Assembly (NCBI RefSeq): GCF_018687715.1
Contig: NC_056762.1
Coordinates: 33,654,864 to 33,718,863, forward strand
Length of the DNA: 64,000 bases
Direction of reading: 5' to 3'
DNA from: Carya illinoinensis
Lineage: Eukaryota > Streptophyta > Magnoliopsida > Fagales > Juglandaceae
The position numbers and the translations under genes are program-made. The notes beneath the pieces are model-generated. The model worked only from the letters and a program-made list of their open reading frames with translations, made no database searches and was not told where the DNA came from. Shown one piece after another: positions 25,037 to 37,400 of this stretch (the stretch's first letter is position 1; each line of letters opens with the position of its first letter).

Positions 25037-28000
25037 TTCCTTTTTGTTGATTAGAATATCAGACACCAACCCATGCTTATGCATGCAGTGTGTCTCTTTA
25101 TATTAATTTCTGCTTATCCAGTACTTTTTCTTTGTATACATCCTAATATAATTCGTAGATACGCATGGATGAGTTATGTTAATTCGATATTAGGTCACGT
25201 TGTTTTTCGTCATGATTCACTACTTATCTATCTATCTATATATATAAATATATATATATATATTTATGAGAGTAATGGCTGATGCGACTAAATGAAAAGG
25301 ACAAGTCATCTAAGAAAAATATATATGTATACTATCATATATATACCATCTAAGAGCTCATATATATATATATAGATATATATAGCACTAGCTTGAGAAG
25401 AACACAATAAAAAAGAAATGTTACAAACCCATGATCTCATACCAAAATTCCAGAATAAATGGTATATATAATATATGTAGATATAGCCAAAAATTAGTTT
25501 TGTCACACATTATTAGTATATATGTTACTTTTAGATGCAATATTTAAACTTAATTACGTGTAATTAACTACATAATATTGTTAGTGATCATGTGTTCGGC
25601 GAACTCACTTCCCTATTTTTGGAATATCATGTGTGTTTTCTAAGGGAAATAAAAAACATTAACTACATTAAGATATATTGAAAAATCTACAAGTGAAATA
25701 TTAAGATTATAATGAAATTTCAAGATGAAGATGTCCCACGCAAGCGTAAACACCACGTCAGCATGCAGTAAAATTGATTAAAAATATGTTTATCTCCTAG
25801 ACAGGATATTTCCCCTAACAAGAAAGTTCAATCACTTATTATGCTCCCTCATTGTGATAATGATCAGATTTATAATTCGATGATGCTGATTGCTGACTGT
25901 AGTTTTTCAATTAACTATATTTTTGTAAAAACCTTTCTAATTAATTATATTATTTGTAACCTGGAATTTAGAAAATCCATTAATTAATCAAGCACAACCT
26001 AAATTTTCAATTTTTTAATGACTTTAGTACATGTTTGAAATTGACGTAGAAAATATATATAGATTATAGTTATAACTTATAATATTTATAGCTTATAATT
26101 TAAGTAATAAATTATATTTTTAAAAAATTATTTATTATTTGATAACTATATATTTAAAACATTTTTAAACATGTTATGTTTATTTAGAAATAGATTAAAA
26201 AGCACTTTTTGATATATAAATATTAATTATTTAAATTTTAAAAAATTATAACTATATTTTTAAAAATTTTAAAATAATAATTATCTTAAAATTATATGAA
26301 TATTTTTATTTATTAACAATTTTTTTAAAATTTAAATTACATTCAACATTAGTTAAAGAATTACGTTTAAGAAAAAGTCAGACGTATTTTTTAATCTATT
26401 TAAAATTTAAAATATTTTAATATATAATACACCCAGTAATCTAATTTTTTTATTAGATAACTTCTAAAATTATTTAAATACTTTTTAACATTTTTATCGC
26501 AACCACAAAAAATATACTTCTTCTATTATTTTAATTATATTGGGTACGTGTCCTGATTTTAATGCCATCACTGTCCAAAAAAAGGTGCTGGATTCTCTTC
26601 AGATTTTGGATAGATGACTCGCACTGACAAAACTCCACATAAGCGGTAGGCCCCACTGTCACACAGAGTACACTAGGGCCCACCACCATTCCATCCCTAA
26701 TCCATCCCCTTGGGTTGGGCACGCACGTTTTTAAAGATTCTGATTGTGAGTTTCTTTAATTTCGTTGTGGGGTATGTATGTTTTGGGATTCCCAAGCACC
26801 ACCATCTTAGGGGCCCCACGTTTTCATCCATTTCACATTTGCCATATACTTGGATACACCAAGGTGGCGGCAAAGACACCGTTTTCACGTATGAAGTGAG
26901 TTAAATATTTTAATATTTTTTTAAAGTTTTTTCTTCTTAAACTAATTTATTTTTTTATTAATTATTCATATATTAAATATTTGATAAAATAAAAAAATAA
27001 TAAAAATTAAAAAAAAAATGTGATAAGTGAAGATTGTGTGAATTATAAGCTCGGTAGATTTGTCAGGAAAATTTACAGAAGTTAGATTAATTTGAAAAAA
27101 TTACACAATCTTCTCGATTCAACCAATACTTCAAATATGGCTTCCTGTCAAAGTCCCCATCCTTCGGGTTACTTCCCAAACATAATCCAACCATGGATTC
27201 CTTGGAATTTTCTTCGATGTGATCCAGACAGGTAGCCTTGTCACCATCGAATAGTTCTTGGGCATTATCTTTTGCAATACAATATTAATGCTATCAGTTG
27301 GGTGACCTTGACCAAAACATACAATGAGTGGAGGCGGCTAGAACCTCCCCAATCACCTTGTCTCACATCATCAGGCCTACTTTCATATACGACATTACAA
27401 TGAGTTTCTTGGTCAATCATAGAAAAGAGCAACAATAACTGAATAGGAAGGGCACTTGAATTTGGATTGTAATTGAATATGCCTAACTAGCTTCCAGAAG
27501 AGTAAGCAAGGATGTGAGATTATCTTTTAATTCATTGTTTTTCCATCCATTTTCTTTTCCAACATGTGGTGGATAAATTTGAAGATTATGCAAATGCAAC
27601 ATATTATTTACTCAATTAAATCAATGACTGATCTTGTATCTCGCCCATATTATACAAATCAAATAAATCATTGTTTTCACACTGACGATGGAGCGTGACT
27701 CTTAAAAATTATTCGCACCTAAAGGTTCAAACTTTAGACCTAAGAGAGCATATACCACCAAGACCATATCCTTACAACTATTTAAAAAACACATACCAAA
27801 GCCCTTACCACTTGAGCAAACCCACAAGGTTATCCAACCAAATTTTAATGCAATGAAAGAACAAGAAACTCACATCGACAAGGATAGGCATCGAACAAAG
27901 CACTAGGTTATTCCTTGTCACATGAGGACAGGCCAGAAGGGTCCATCGCACCATTGACGGTGAAGATTTTATATAGGAGCCAGATAAAATGCTGACAGAT

Positions 28001-28350
28001 GTAAACGTGGTGTTAAATCGGATTTAATCTCTTAAAAAGATACTCATAGTAAATACAGGATTGCTGCTTCATTTCACTGACAGAACAAATGCAAATGTAT
28101 ACTTCAACGTGTCTGCATAAATACTGCCCTTGGATGTGTTTTTAACCTAAAAACGAACAATTCCCTAGACTATTATATCTTTAGTCCATTCATTTTTGTA
28201 AATTCATGATTATGTACCTCAAATTTCAAATATGTAATCCAATGATGTTTGTCTGCTAGGCCCCAGTGACAGTACCTGGAGTAGAAAGAATTTGATGGCA
28301 TTATCCTATTCTTTTTTAAATGTCAATTTACATGACCATGATAGCAAGAT
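20640..28350. other. 7.7-kb AT-rich intergenic region with microsatellites
   Basis: No gene is supportable. Microsatellites: AT repeats at 21219-21242 and 21563-21587, a TTA run at 24665-24716 (about 17 units), CT repeats at 24992-25033 (21 units) and TA runs near 25250 and 25365. A short segment at 21033-21150 repeats the GTCGGAGTT/AACTCCGAC theme and begins AAGGCTGAGCATTGACC, close to the TAGGGGTGAGCATCGG start of the MITE at 35740. The 26531-26904 patch is less AT-rich, with frames on both strands, but none has a recognisable domain. Confidence 0.5.
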
Positions 28351-28411
28351 TAAATTCGAGTGGATATAACAATATCATGTGTGTGTATGAAGAATGCTAA
28401 GAACCTGTTGG

Positions 28412-31400
28412 CTACAGTACTTCTAGGCTTAGCAATCCCTCAGGCTCAGCATATTGCTGCACATAAACTGAATTACTACAAGATGCAAGGCCTTTGGATG
28501 CTCCTCTCTCTAGATGCTCAAGGTAATCCATCACAACAGGATCAGTCCAAGGAGCCCCGCGCAGAGCTTCAACACCCGCAATCCACCCCAGATGGCCACC
28601 TTTGGGTGTAATAATCAACAAACAGTTTGGATTTTCCTGTAACAACAGCAATCAGTATACTTATACATACAAGAGTGTTCAGGAGACAGGAAGTCAAAAG
28701 TAAAGTCAATAAACAAATTCGACCACAAGGAGCAAATTGCACCTTGAGAGATCAACACAATTTGGAAATAAGGGAAGGAAACAACTGTATAGATCAAGAA
28801 ACTAAGGAGCAACAAACAAACCTTGATATCTTCCCGAGGAATTCCCACAGATGGACAAATCGGATCATTTGCTGCCTGCAAACCCACTCACACGTAAATC
28901 TATAGCACATGCTGCAGTCCACCAAATGATTCTGAAACATTCCTATAACTCACGCCTTCCAATTCAAATATAAAAAGCAAGCCAAAACAGTTCAAAGACT
29001 AGCATTTTGAATGTCCTTCCTTATCCTTCACTCATTAGTATGTACTTCCAGGCATTACATGTGGCCCAGTAAAATAACTTAAAAGTGCTATGAGTTACCA
29101 CGCATTTTAATCTTATTGCTTGCTTTCATGCCATGCATATCTAAAAGATTGTAATTTCTATATTATAACTACATCACTACAGTTTAAAATGTCTGTAATA
29201 ACAACAAATGCACAATTGCCATGAGAAAGACGTATGACTGCCAAAGATTATGTGAGTTATGCCAATTGATATATACACAACTTATATGCAGAGACTTTTA
29301 TTCTCTCATTCTCCCTCGATACAAACCACAAACCATGAAATAAACAAAATTCTGTGAACCAAAATTTCTTCAATCCTTTTTGGAATTATTTTATGCATAA
29401 CTCTTGCATATCAAGGAGTAAATGTCTGCCTATTCAGCTGAATTTGGTATGATGAAATAGAAGAAACAGCTCCATGTTGTTAGGCCTTATCATTACTCTA
29501 GCCGATAAGAGAGTTCTAAACGGTATGTAAGCTAGTACTAGAGATATGGATCAGCTGTAAGGGGCAAGCCAATTTGGCAATTGGCACTCGGGATGGTTTT
29601 TCCCCCCTTTTTTCTATATAGTAAAGGGAGAATTTGAAAGAGTTCCTCTATCTACGTCCAGGGTGGAGGTTTTTTCTCGTCTTCAGTACGAGGTCAAAGT
29701 GATGGCAGAAGATTTAGATGAACTCTATGTGAGTTTGTCTTTAACAAAGAAGGAAAATGAAGCCGTTTCGGTGGAGACTAGTAGACTGGAAGAAGTGCTA
29801 GAATGAGGGGAGAACTGTTTGATTATGAAGATTTTGGTAAGGAAGCATTATAATCACGAAGCGTTTAAACAGACGATGAGGAAAGTTTGGAGACTTGTGA
29901 AGTTTCGTGATCTGAATGCTGAGTTTACGCTGGTTGAGTTTGAAGATCCATGAGACAAGGCTAAGGTCCTACGGGAGGGTCCTTGGACTTTTGACAAACA
30001 CTTGGTGCTCTTGAAGAAGTTCTATGGTATGTTGCAGATTAGTAAGCTTGAACTGGTGCAAGCACCTTTTTGGGTCCGTAATCCGTATATACGATTTACC
30101 TTTGATGGCTCGTAATGTGTATGTTGGGAATCTGATATGTGGTGCTTTGGGGGAGGTGTTTGAAGTTGATCTGGATAGGGGTGAGATGCAGTGGGGGGAG
30201 TATATGAGAGTTCAAGTGATTTAGATATTTCGAGGCCATTCTTACGACAAAACGTATGAATTTGGGGGAAGGAAAGCCATGTTGGGTTTGCTTCTTATAT
30301 GTGAGACTACCAAACTTGTGTTTTTATCGCGGGGTGTTGGGGCATACTCTGAAGGAATGCGATGTTGTTGATGCTGCCAAGTTGGACCATGCTAAGCTTC
30401 CTTATGGTCAATGGTTAAGAGCTGGGTTACAACTACTCAAAGGGGAGGGAAGCGACATATTCGTAACTCGGGGATGTCAAAAACTGTAGAACCATGGACG
30501 ACGGCAGGAGCAACGGGGGCTGAAACTCCGACGAGTAGTAAAGTTGGTGGTTCTAATGTTCCAATTGTTATGGAGACAATTATGACTAATCAATGTGGGG
30601 ATGTGGGGGAGCAAGTTCTGGAAACTGACGAGGTAGAGATAAATGCGGGAATGAAATCTTCTGGGGGAACTTGCTACTTCCACTGATTTAGGGATAATGG
30701 CCAATGTGGAATCTGAGCAGTTGAATGAGCAGGGTTAATGACTTTTCTAAAGGGGAAGAAAGTGGATGATGGGGTTACCGAAGTGCCTGTCTTAGAGGAA
30801 TCACATATGGGCTTGGGTTTGGGTTTCGGCCCAAATGGTGGCAGTATGGTTACAAAGTTTCCTAAAACTGGCCCATTAACTCAAAATTCCCAGAAGAACC
30901 TGTATTGTGCTCGGGGGCAATTTTCGGGAGTTAGGGTTGCAAAACTCAAGCTTGGTTCTGACCCGAGAGAGGAAGAAAGCATTGGCCGAACCCTGAGAAG
31001 GGGGAATTCTTCAAATCATGGCAAGAAAAGGAAGGGAAACATGCTGTTGGAGGAAGACGCAAAATGTTGTAAGTCAAGTTCTGTTTCTGTTTTAGTAGAA
31101 CTACTACCAGAGATATTGGCGGCGGTTGTTGAACAGCCTTGCTGGACACAATGAAGCTTTTAAGCTGGAATCTCCGTGAGCTTGGGAACCCACGAGGTAT
31201 TCGTACACTTCGTGATCTGATCACGAGAGAAGTTCCCGATGTTATTTTTCTGCAAGAAACACGATTGAAATCTCAGCAATTGGAGTTTTGTAAGTTTAAA
31301 TTTGGTTTCATAATTTTTTTGGTGTTGATTGTGTGGGTTGTAGTGGTGGTCTTGCGTTGTTGTGGAAAGATGAAGTTCATTTGTCGATTGTTAATTTCAC

Positions 31401-34400
31401 AAAAAATCACATACATGCTGTTGTTACTAATAACGATGGGGGGAAATGGCTGTTAACAGTATCAAAGGAAAACTGGGGTTTTCTTTACTTAAAATGCGGC
31501 AGTCTCCTAATAAGATATGTTTTCTAATAGTTATCTTGTATTTAAATTAAACTTATACATATTTAGATAGGATAAAGTCAGTTAGTTAGTGGAGATTCAA
31601 ATTGAATCTCAATCTTATCTTTGTAACCCGAGAACTATTGTCTATTTAATGATAAGAAAATACCTCAAGGGGTACCTTCGGCTAAAACTTTGACATGGTA
31701 TCAAGAGCAGGTTCCTAATTACCGTGCCTCCTCCAAATTTTTTTTTTTTTCCTTGGAATTGTATTCTTGTTCTGGGTATTCTCGGCACTTCTGTGCCTTC
31801 GTGACTATCGTAGACAGCTTGGGTTCTCTTTATCGGTGTCCTCTGTGATGTATTCAGAGGTTGTTTTTGGCCTCTCGCGTGACTATCGGCACTGTCTAGG
31901 TGGTTTGTGGGGTAGTTCAGCGCCTTCTGTTGGGTGCTCTTAGTCTGTCAACGTTTTCTGTGCTGGGTCATCCCATTTTCGGCAATTGGGTTGCGTTGTT
32001 CTGGCACTCGGCTTTTTAGTGACCTTCGAGCTCTAGGTTCAGACCACCAAGGAATATTTTGGCACTCTCTATCTCATTTTCTGGCTCTCGAGACTCTGTT
32101 TGGTGGTGATTTCCCAGTTCTGGCCAATTTTGACTCTCGGAATTTGATAGGTCTGTCCTCATGGTATCTGAAAAATCTAATTCCTTGTGCATTCGTTTCA
32201 ATGGTAAAAATTATTCTGCTTGAGCATTTCATTTTCAACTTCTTGTCAAGGGTAAAGAACTTTGGGGTCAGGGTTGATGGCAATATTCCAGCCCCAGAAA
32301 GTGCTACGGAGAGGTCTAAGTGGGAGAGTAAAGATGCCAAGATCATGTCTTGGATCCTAGGCTCTATGGAGCCTCACATCATTCTCAATCTTCAACCCTA
32401 CAGAACCTCCAAGCCTATGTGGGAGTATTTGAAAAGAATCTATACTTAGAATAATTCTTCTATAAGGTTTCAGCTAGAATTTGAGATGGCTAATTTTTCT
32501 CAAGGTGCCTTATCTATAGAGGAATTCTATTCTGGTTTTTCAAATCTGTGGATTGAATACATTGACATTGTGTATTCCTCTGTCACTGTCGCTGGTCTCC
32601 CTCATGTGCAAAGTGTGCATGAAACCAGTAGGAGGGATCAATTTCTTATGAAACTACGTCCAGATTTTGAATTTGTTCATTCTCAATTAATGAATAGAGA
32701 TCCAGTTCCTTCTCTTGATGATTGTTTGGGCGATTTGCTTCGGGATTCTCTGATCTCTTGGAAGTGTAAGAAGCAAGATTGTGTATCGAAGTCATCTATA
32801 GAGGCTGAATATAGGGCAATGTCTGCTGCATGTTCAGAAATTATGTGGTTGCGTGGTATTCTTTCAGAACTCGGGTTTGCACAAACACATCCCACGCCTC
32901 TTCATGGTGATAATACAAGTGCCATTCAAATTGTAGCCAATCCAGTTTTTCATGAACATATGAAGCACATCGAGGTTGATTGTCACTATATCCGAGATGC
33001 CCATGTGTCTAAAGCTATCATTCTCCCTCATGTGCCAACTGAACACCAAGTAGTTGATATCTTCATCAAAGCTTTAACTTGACAACGGCATCAATACTTA
33101 CTTAGCAAATTGCTGCTAGTTGACTCACTAGCATCAATTTGAGGGATGGTATCAAAGGAAAACTAGGGTTTTCTTTACTTAAGATGCAGCAGTCTCCTAA
33201 TAGGATATGTTTTCTAATAGTTATCTTGTATTTAAATTAAACTTGTACATATTTGGATAGGATAAAGTCAGGTAGTTAGTAGAGATTCAAATTGAATCCC
33301 AATCTTATCTTTGTAACCCAAGAACTATTGTTTATTTAATGAGAAGAAAATACCTTAAGAGGTACTTCGGCTAAAACTTTGACAAACAGGGGTGTATGGT
33401 CACCCAAATTGTAGTTTGCAAGCAATAGTGTGGAGGTTGTTAAAGGCTTTGGGTTGTGGGGTGAATTTACCATGGCTGGTTTTTGGGGATTTCAATGAAA
33501 TCCTACATCATTCTGAGAAGTGTGGAGGTAATTTCAGAAGTGAAAAACAGTTGAGGGAGTTTAGGGAGGTGTTAGCAGAAGGTGAGCTTAGAGATTTGGG
33601 TTTTGTTGGTGCTAGTTTTACTTAGAGTAATAGGAGGGAAGGGGTTGGACTAATTAGTGAGAGATTGAATAGATTTCTTGCTAACTCTTTGTGGTGTGAT
33701 CTGTATCCGAATCTTAGGGTGAAAACATGGGGTGGTAGCTTATTCTGACCACATTTCTTTGTGGTTGGACATAGATGGGGTGGTTTTTATTAGAAAAAAA
33801 GGTAGAAAGTCTTTTAGGTTTGAAGCCATGTGGGTGGGGGAGAAAGAGTGTTCATCCATTATTGAGAAGGCTTGGAGGCAAGTAGATGGCTCTAATTCAT
33901 TGAGTCGTATTATGAAGTGTATCTCAACCTGTGCTAAGGATTTGGGAAGGTGGAATCAGACTTCTTTTGGCCATGTTCATAAGGAATTAGCAAGTACAAA
34001 GTTGAGACTGAATTTGTTGCAAGAGAATGACCTGAGTTATTATTTTCTGGCTGAGCATAACAAAGCTAAAGAAGAGGTTCAAAAGTGGCTTGAAAAGGAT
34101 GAATTAATGTGGATAGAGAGGTCTCGTGTGATGTGGCTTAGAGAGGGGGATAGTAATTTGAAGTATTTTCATTCTAAGGCTTCTAGTTGAAGAAGGAAGA
34201 ATAGCATTGTACAGCTGCAAGATGAATCTGGAATTTGGACTAAAGGAGATCAGATGGAAGATTTAATTACTGATTCTTTTCATAAGTTATTCTCAGCTGC
34301 AGGCCAAGTGGAGATGGAGGATGTTTAATCAGGGATAGAGGCTAAAGTAACTGATGGGATGAATGTGGAGCTTTTAAAACCTTATACGGCTGAGGAAGTG

Positions 34401-37400
34401 GAATTAGCACTCAAACAGATGCACCCCTCAAAAGCTCTTGAACCAGATGGGATGTCTCCAATTTTCTTCCAAAGGTACTGGCATGTGATAGGTAAATCTG
34501 TTATTGATTCTTTGCTCTTAGCTTTGAATACTAGAGAGTTTCCTAGGAATTTGAATCACATTTTCATCACCTTAATTCCTAAGAAAGCCTCTCCTTCTAA
34601 AGTAGCAGCTTTTAGACCTATTAGTTTTTGTAATGTGCTTTATAAGATTTTATCAAAAGTCATTGCAAATAGACTAAAGAAAGTATTGCCATAAGTGATC
34701 TCAGATACTCAATGTGCTTTTGTTCCTGGTAGACAAATTTCAAATAATGTGTTTATTGCTTGAACTGTTGCATTTTCTGATAAATAAGAGAAATGGAAAA
34801 AAGGGGTTCATGTCTCTTAAACTTGATATGAGCAAGGCATACAACAAGGTGGAATGGGTGTTTTTGGAAAAAATGATGGAGGCGCTTGGTTCTTCTAGAG
34901 GATTGATCAATATAGTAATGCAGTGTATGAGAACAGTTTCTTTTTCAGTGCTTGTAAATGGGTGTCCGAAAGGGCCTATAATTCCAAGTAGAGGACTCAA
35001 GCAAGGAGGCCCCTTATCTCCTTACTTGTTTATTCTGTGTACTGAAGGCCTTATTTCTTTGTTAAAAAGAACTGTTGGAAGGGAAGTAGTGGAAGGTGTA
35101 AAAATATGTAGAGGGGCCCCTAAAGTTAATCACTTGTTGTTTGCAGATGATAATGTCATTTTTTCTAAAGCTGATGTGATTACCAATGAGAAGATCCATT
35201 CTTTACTTAACAAATATGAGAGAGCATCGGGGCAATGTATTAACAAAGAAAAAACTTCAATGGTGTTTAGTAGGAATGTGAAAGATGAGTTGAAAGCTGA
35301 GATTATACAGCTTTTTTTTCTTTTTTGTGGGGGGGGGAAGCTATACACAACAGTATGAGGAGTATTTGGGTCTTCCACCCATGGTTAGGAGATCTAAAAA
35401 CCAAGCCTTTTTGGGTATTAAAAAGAAGTTGTTGCAGAAATTACAAATGTGGAAAGGAAATTTGTTATCATAAGGGGGTAGGGAGGTCCTTATTAAGGAA
35501 ATAGCAATGTCCATTTCGACATATGCTATGAGTTGCTTTTTGTTTCCAAAGTCCTTGTGCTATGAGTTAGAGATGATGATGGCTAATTTTTGGTGGGGAA
35601 ATCAGTCTCAAGGGAATAAAATACATTGGGTTAGTTGGGAGCAGCTTTGTGATTCAAAGTTTAGAGGAGGTATGGGTTTTAAAGATTTAAGACTTTTTAA
35701 TTTGGCTCTCTTAGCTAAGCAGGGATGGAGACTTCTAAGTAGGGGTGAGCATCGGCCGGTCCGGACCGGCAAAACCGACCGGACCGGCACTATTTGGACC
35801 GGACCGGACCGGACCGAATTGGGTCCGGTCCCATTTTTAAGGGACCGAAAAGATTCGGTCCGGTCCCGGTCCGGGAGTTTTTCACCCCGGACCGGACCGA
35901 ATAGAAAAAAAAAAAAAAATTATTTATATATATTATTTATATAATAGTATTAGCATATTACTAATATATATAATAGTATACTATATGTATATATATTAAA
36001 TATATTACAATATAATTACATAAATATTAAAAAAAATGTCATTAAATATTAGCATATTATATAAATATATAGTTATCACTATTACTATTATTACATATAG
36101 TTATTAGTTATAGTATAGTTATTATTACATATATTTATTAGTTATAGTATTATTACTAATAGACTAATAGTATTAGCATATTACTAATATATATATAATA
36201 CTATATGTATATATATTAAATATATTACAATATAATTACATAAATATTAAAAAAAATGTCATTAGATAAAAAATAAAAAAATAAAAAAAATCAACCTTGG
36301 ACCGAATGGACCGACCGGACCGGACCGGACCGAATAGGACCGGACCGGACCGGTCCTGATGGAGTTCGGTCCGGTCCAGGGTTGGAAAACCCTGGACCGA
36401 ATAGGTCCGGTCCGGTTTTGTAACCCTGGACCGAATAGGTCCGGTCCGGTCCACAAAACCTCCCCGGACCGGACTGGACCGGACCGAACTCACCCCTACT
36501 TCTAAGAAATGAGGGCTCTCTATTATACATAATCTATAAGGCCAGGTATTTCCCTAATACACGTTTGTTTGAAGCCAAAGTTTGTTTTAATTCATCTTAT
36601 GTTTGGAAGGGAATTTGGTAAGCTGTCAATGTTTGGAAAGAGGTTGTAGGTGACGAGTGGGCAATGGAAAATCTGTTAAGAGTTTTCAAAGACCCAGGAT
36701 TCCAGATTTTAAAATGCATGATATCCATCAAGCTCCTATTAAGATTGATGAAGATTTAAGAGTCCAATCTTTAATAGATGAGGATACAGGTTGGTGGAAA
36801 GTTCAAGTTTTGAGAGCTCTATTCAATCCAAATGTGGTTCAACAGATTCTGAAGATGCATGTCTCTACAAGTTTAGATGACTCTTTGTTTTGGGTTCATG
36901 AGAAGAATAGTATTTATTCAGTTAAGAGTGCTTATAGAGTGCTACAGCAGAAACAATCTCAAGCAGTGGGGCATCATTCAAGGGAAAGAAACGAATCATC
37001 TTTTTGGAAATGTTTGTGGCAGTTGAGGCTTCAAAAAAAAAATGAAGATATTTGCATGGAAGGCATGTCAAGAAAAGCTGCCAACATTTCAGAATATGAA
37101 GAGGAAACGTGCTGGAGGATGACCAGTGTGTGCTTTGTGCTCAAGTTAGAGAAGATGTTGCTCATGCTGTGTTTTACCGTTCAGATGTGAGAAATGTATG
37201 GATGGAATATTGTTCTCAACTGGGTAATGTGGATTATTATATTTCCTTTTGGGATTTGGCAAACTTGGCTCAAGATAGAGGTTTAGAGGAGATGTCCAGA
37301 TTTATAGCAATTGCTTAGGGGATTTGGTATAGAAGGAATAAATTTATTTATGAGCATGTATCATTGCAAACTAATGTAGTAGTGAATAATGCTTTTTCTA

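Larger units (their letters stand above)
31460..33384 (+). mobile_element. Non-autonomous Ty1/copia element with both LTRs
   Basis: The element is 1925 bp, flanked by AACAG at 31455-31459 and 33385-33389. Its LTRs are 31460-31695 and 33150-33384 (about 235 bp, roughly a dozen differences). Both start TATCAAAG and end CTTTGACA, so the usual 5' TG is TA in both copies. A primer-binding site TGGTATCAAGAGCAGG (31696-31711), matching initiator-tRNA-Met except for an extra A, follows the left LTR; a GAGGGATGG purine tract precedes the right LTR. Only 1454 bp lie between the LTRs: a gag region and the C-terminal part of RNase H. Protease, integrase and reverse transcriptase are deleted. It sits in ORF2 of the LINE and is therefore younger than it. 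Confidence 0.93.

Noticed and set aside
31696..31711. tRNA-like sequence
   Set aside because: It is the primer-binding site complementary to initiator tRNA-Met next to an LTR, not a tRNA gene; no cloverleaf can be formed around it.
35608..36530. Frames rich in Gly-Pro-Asp-Arg or Ser-Val-Arg around the GGTCCG arms
   Set aside because: These are read-throughs of the MITE simple repeat.
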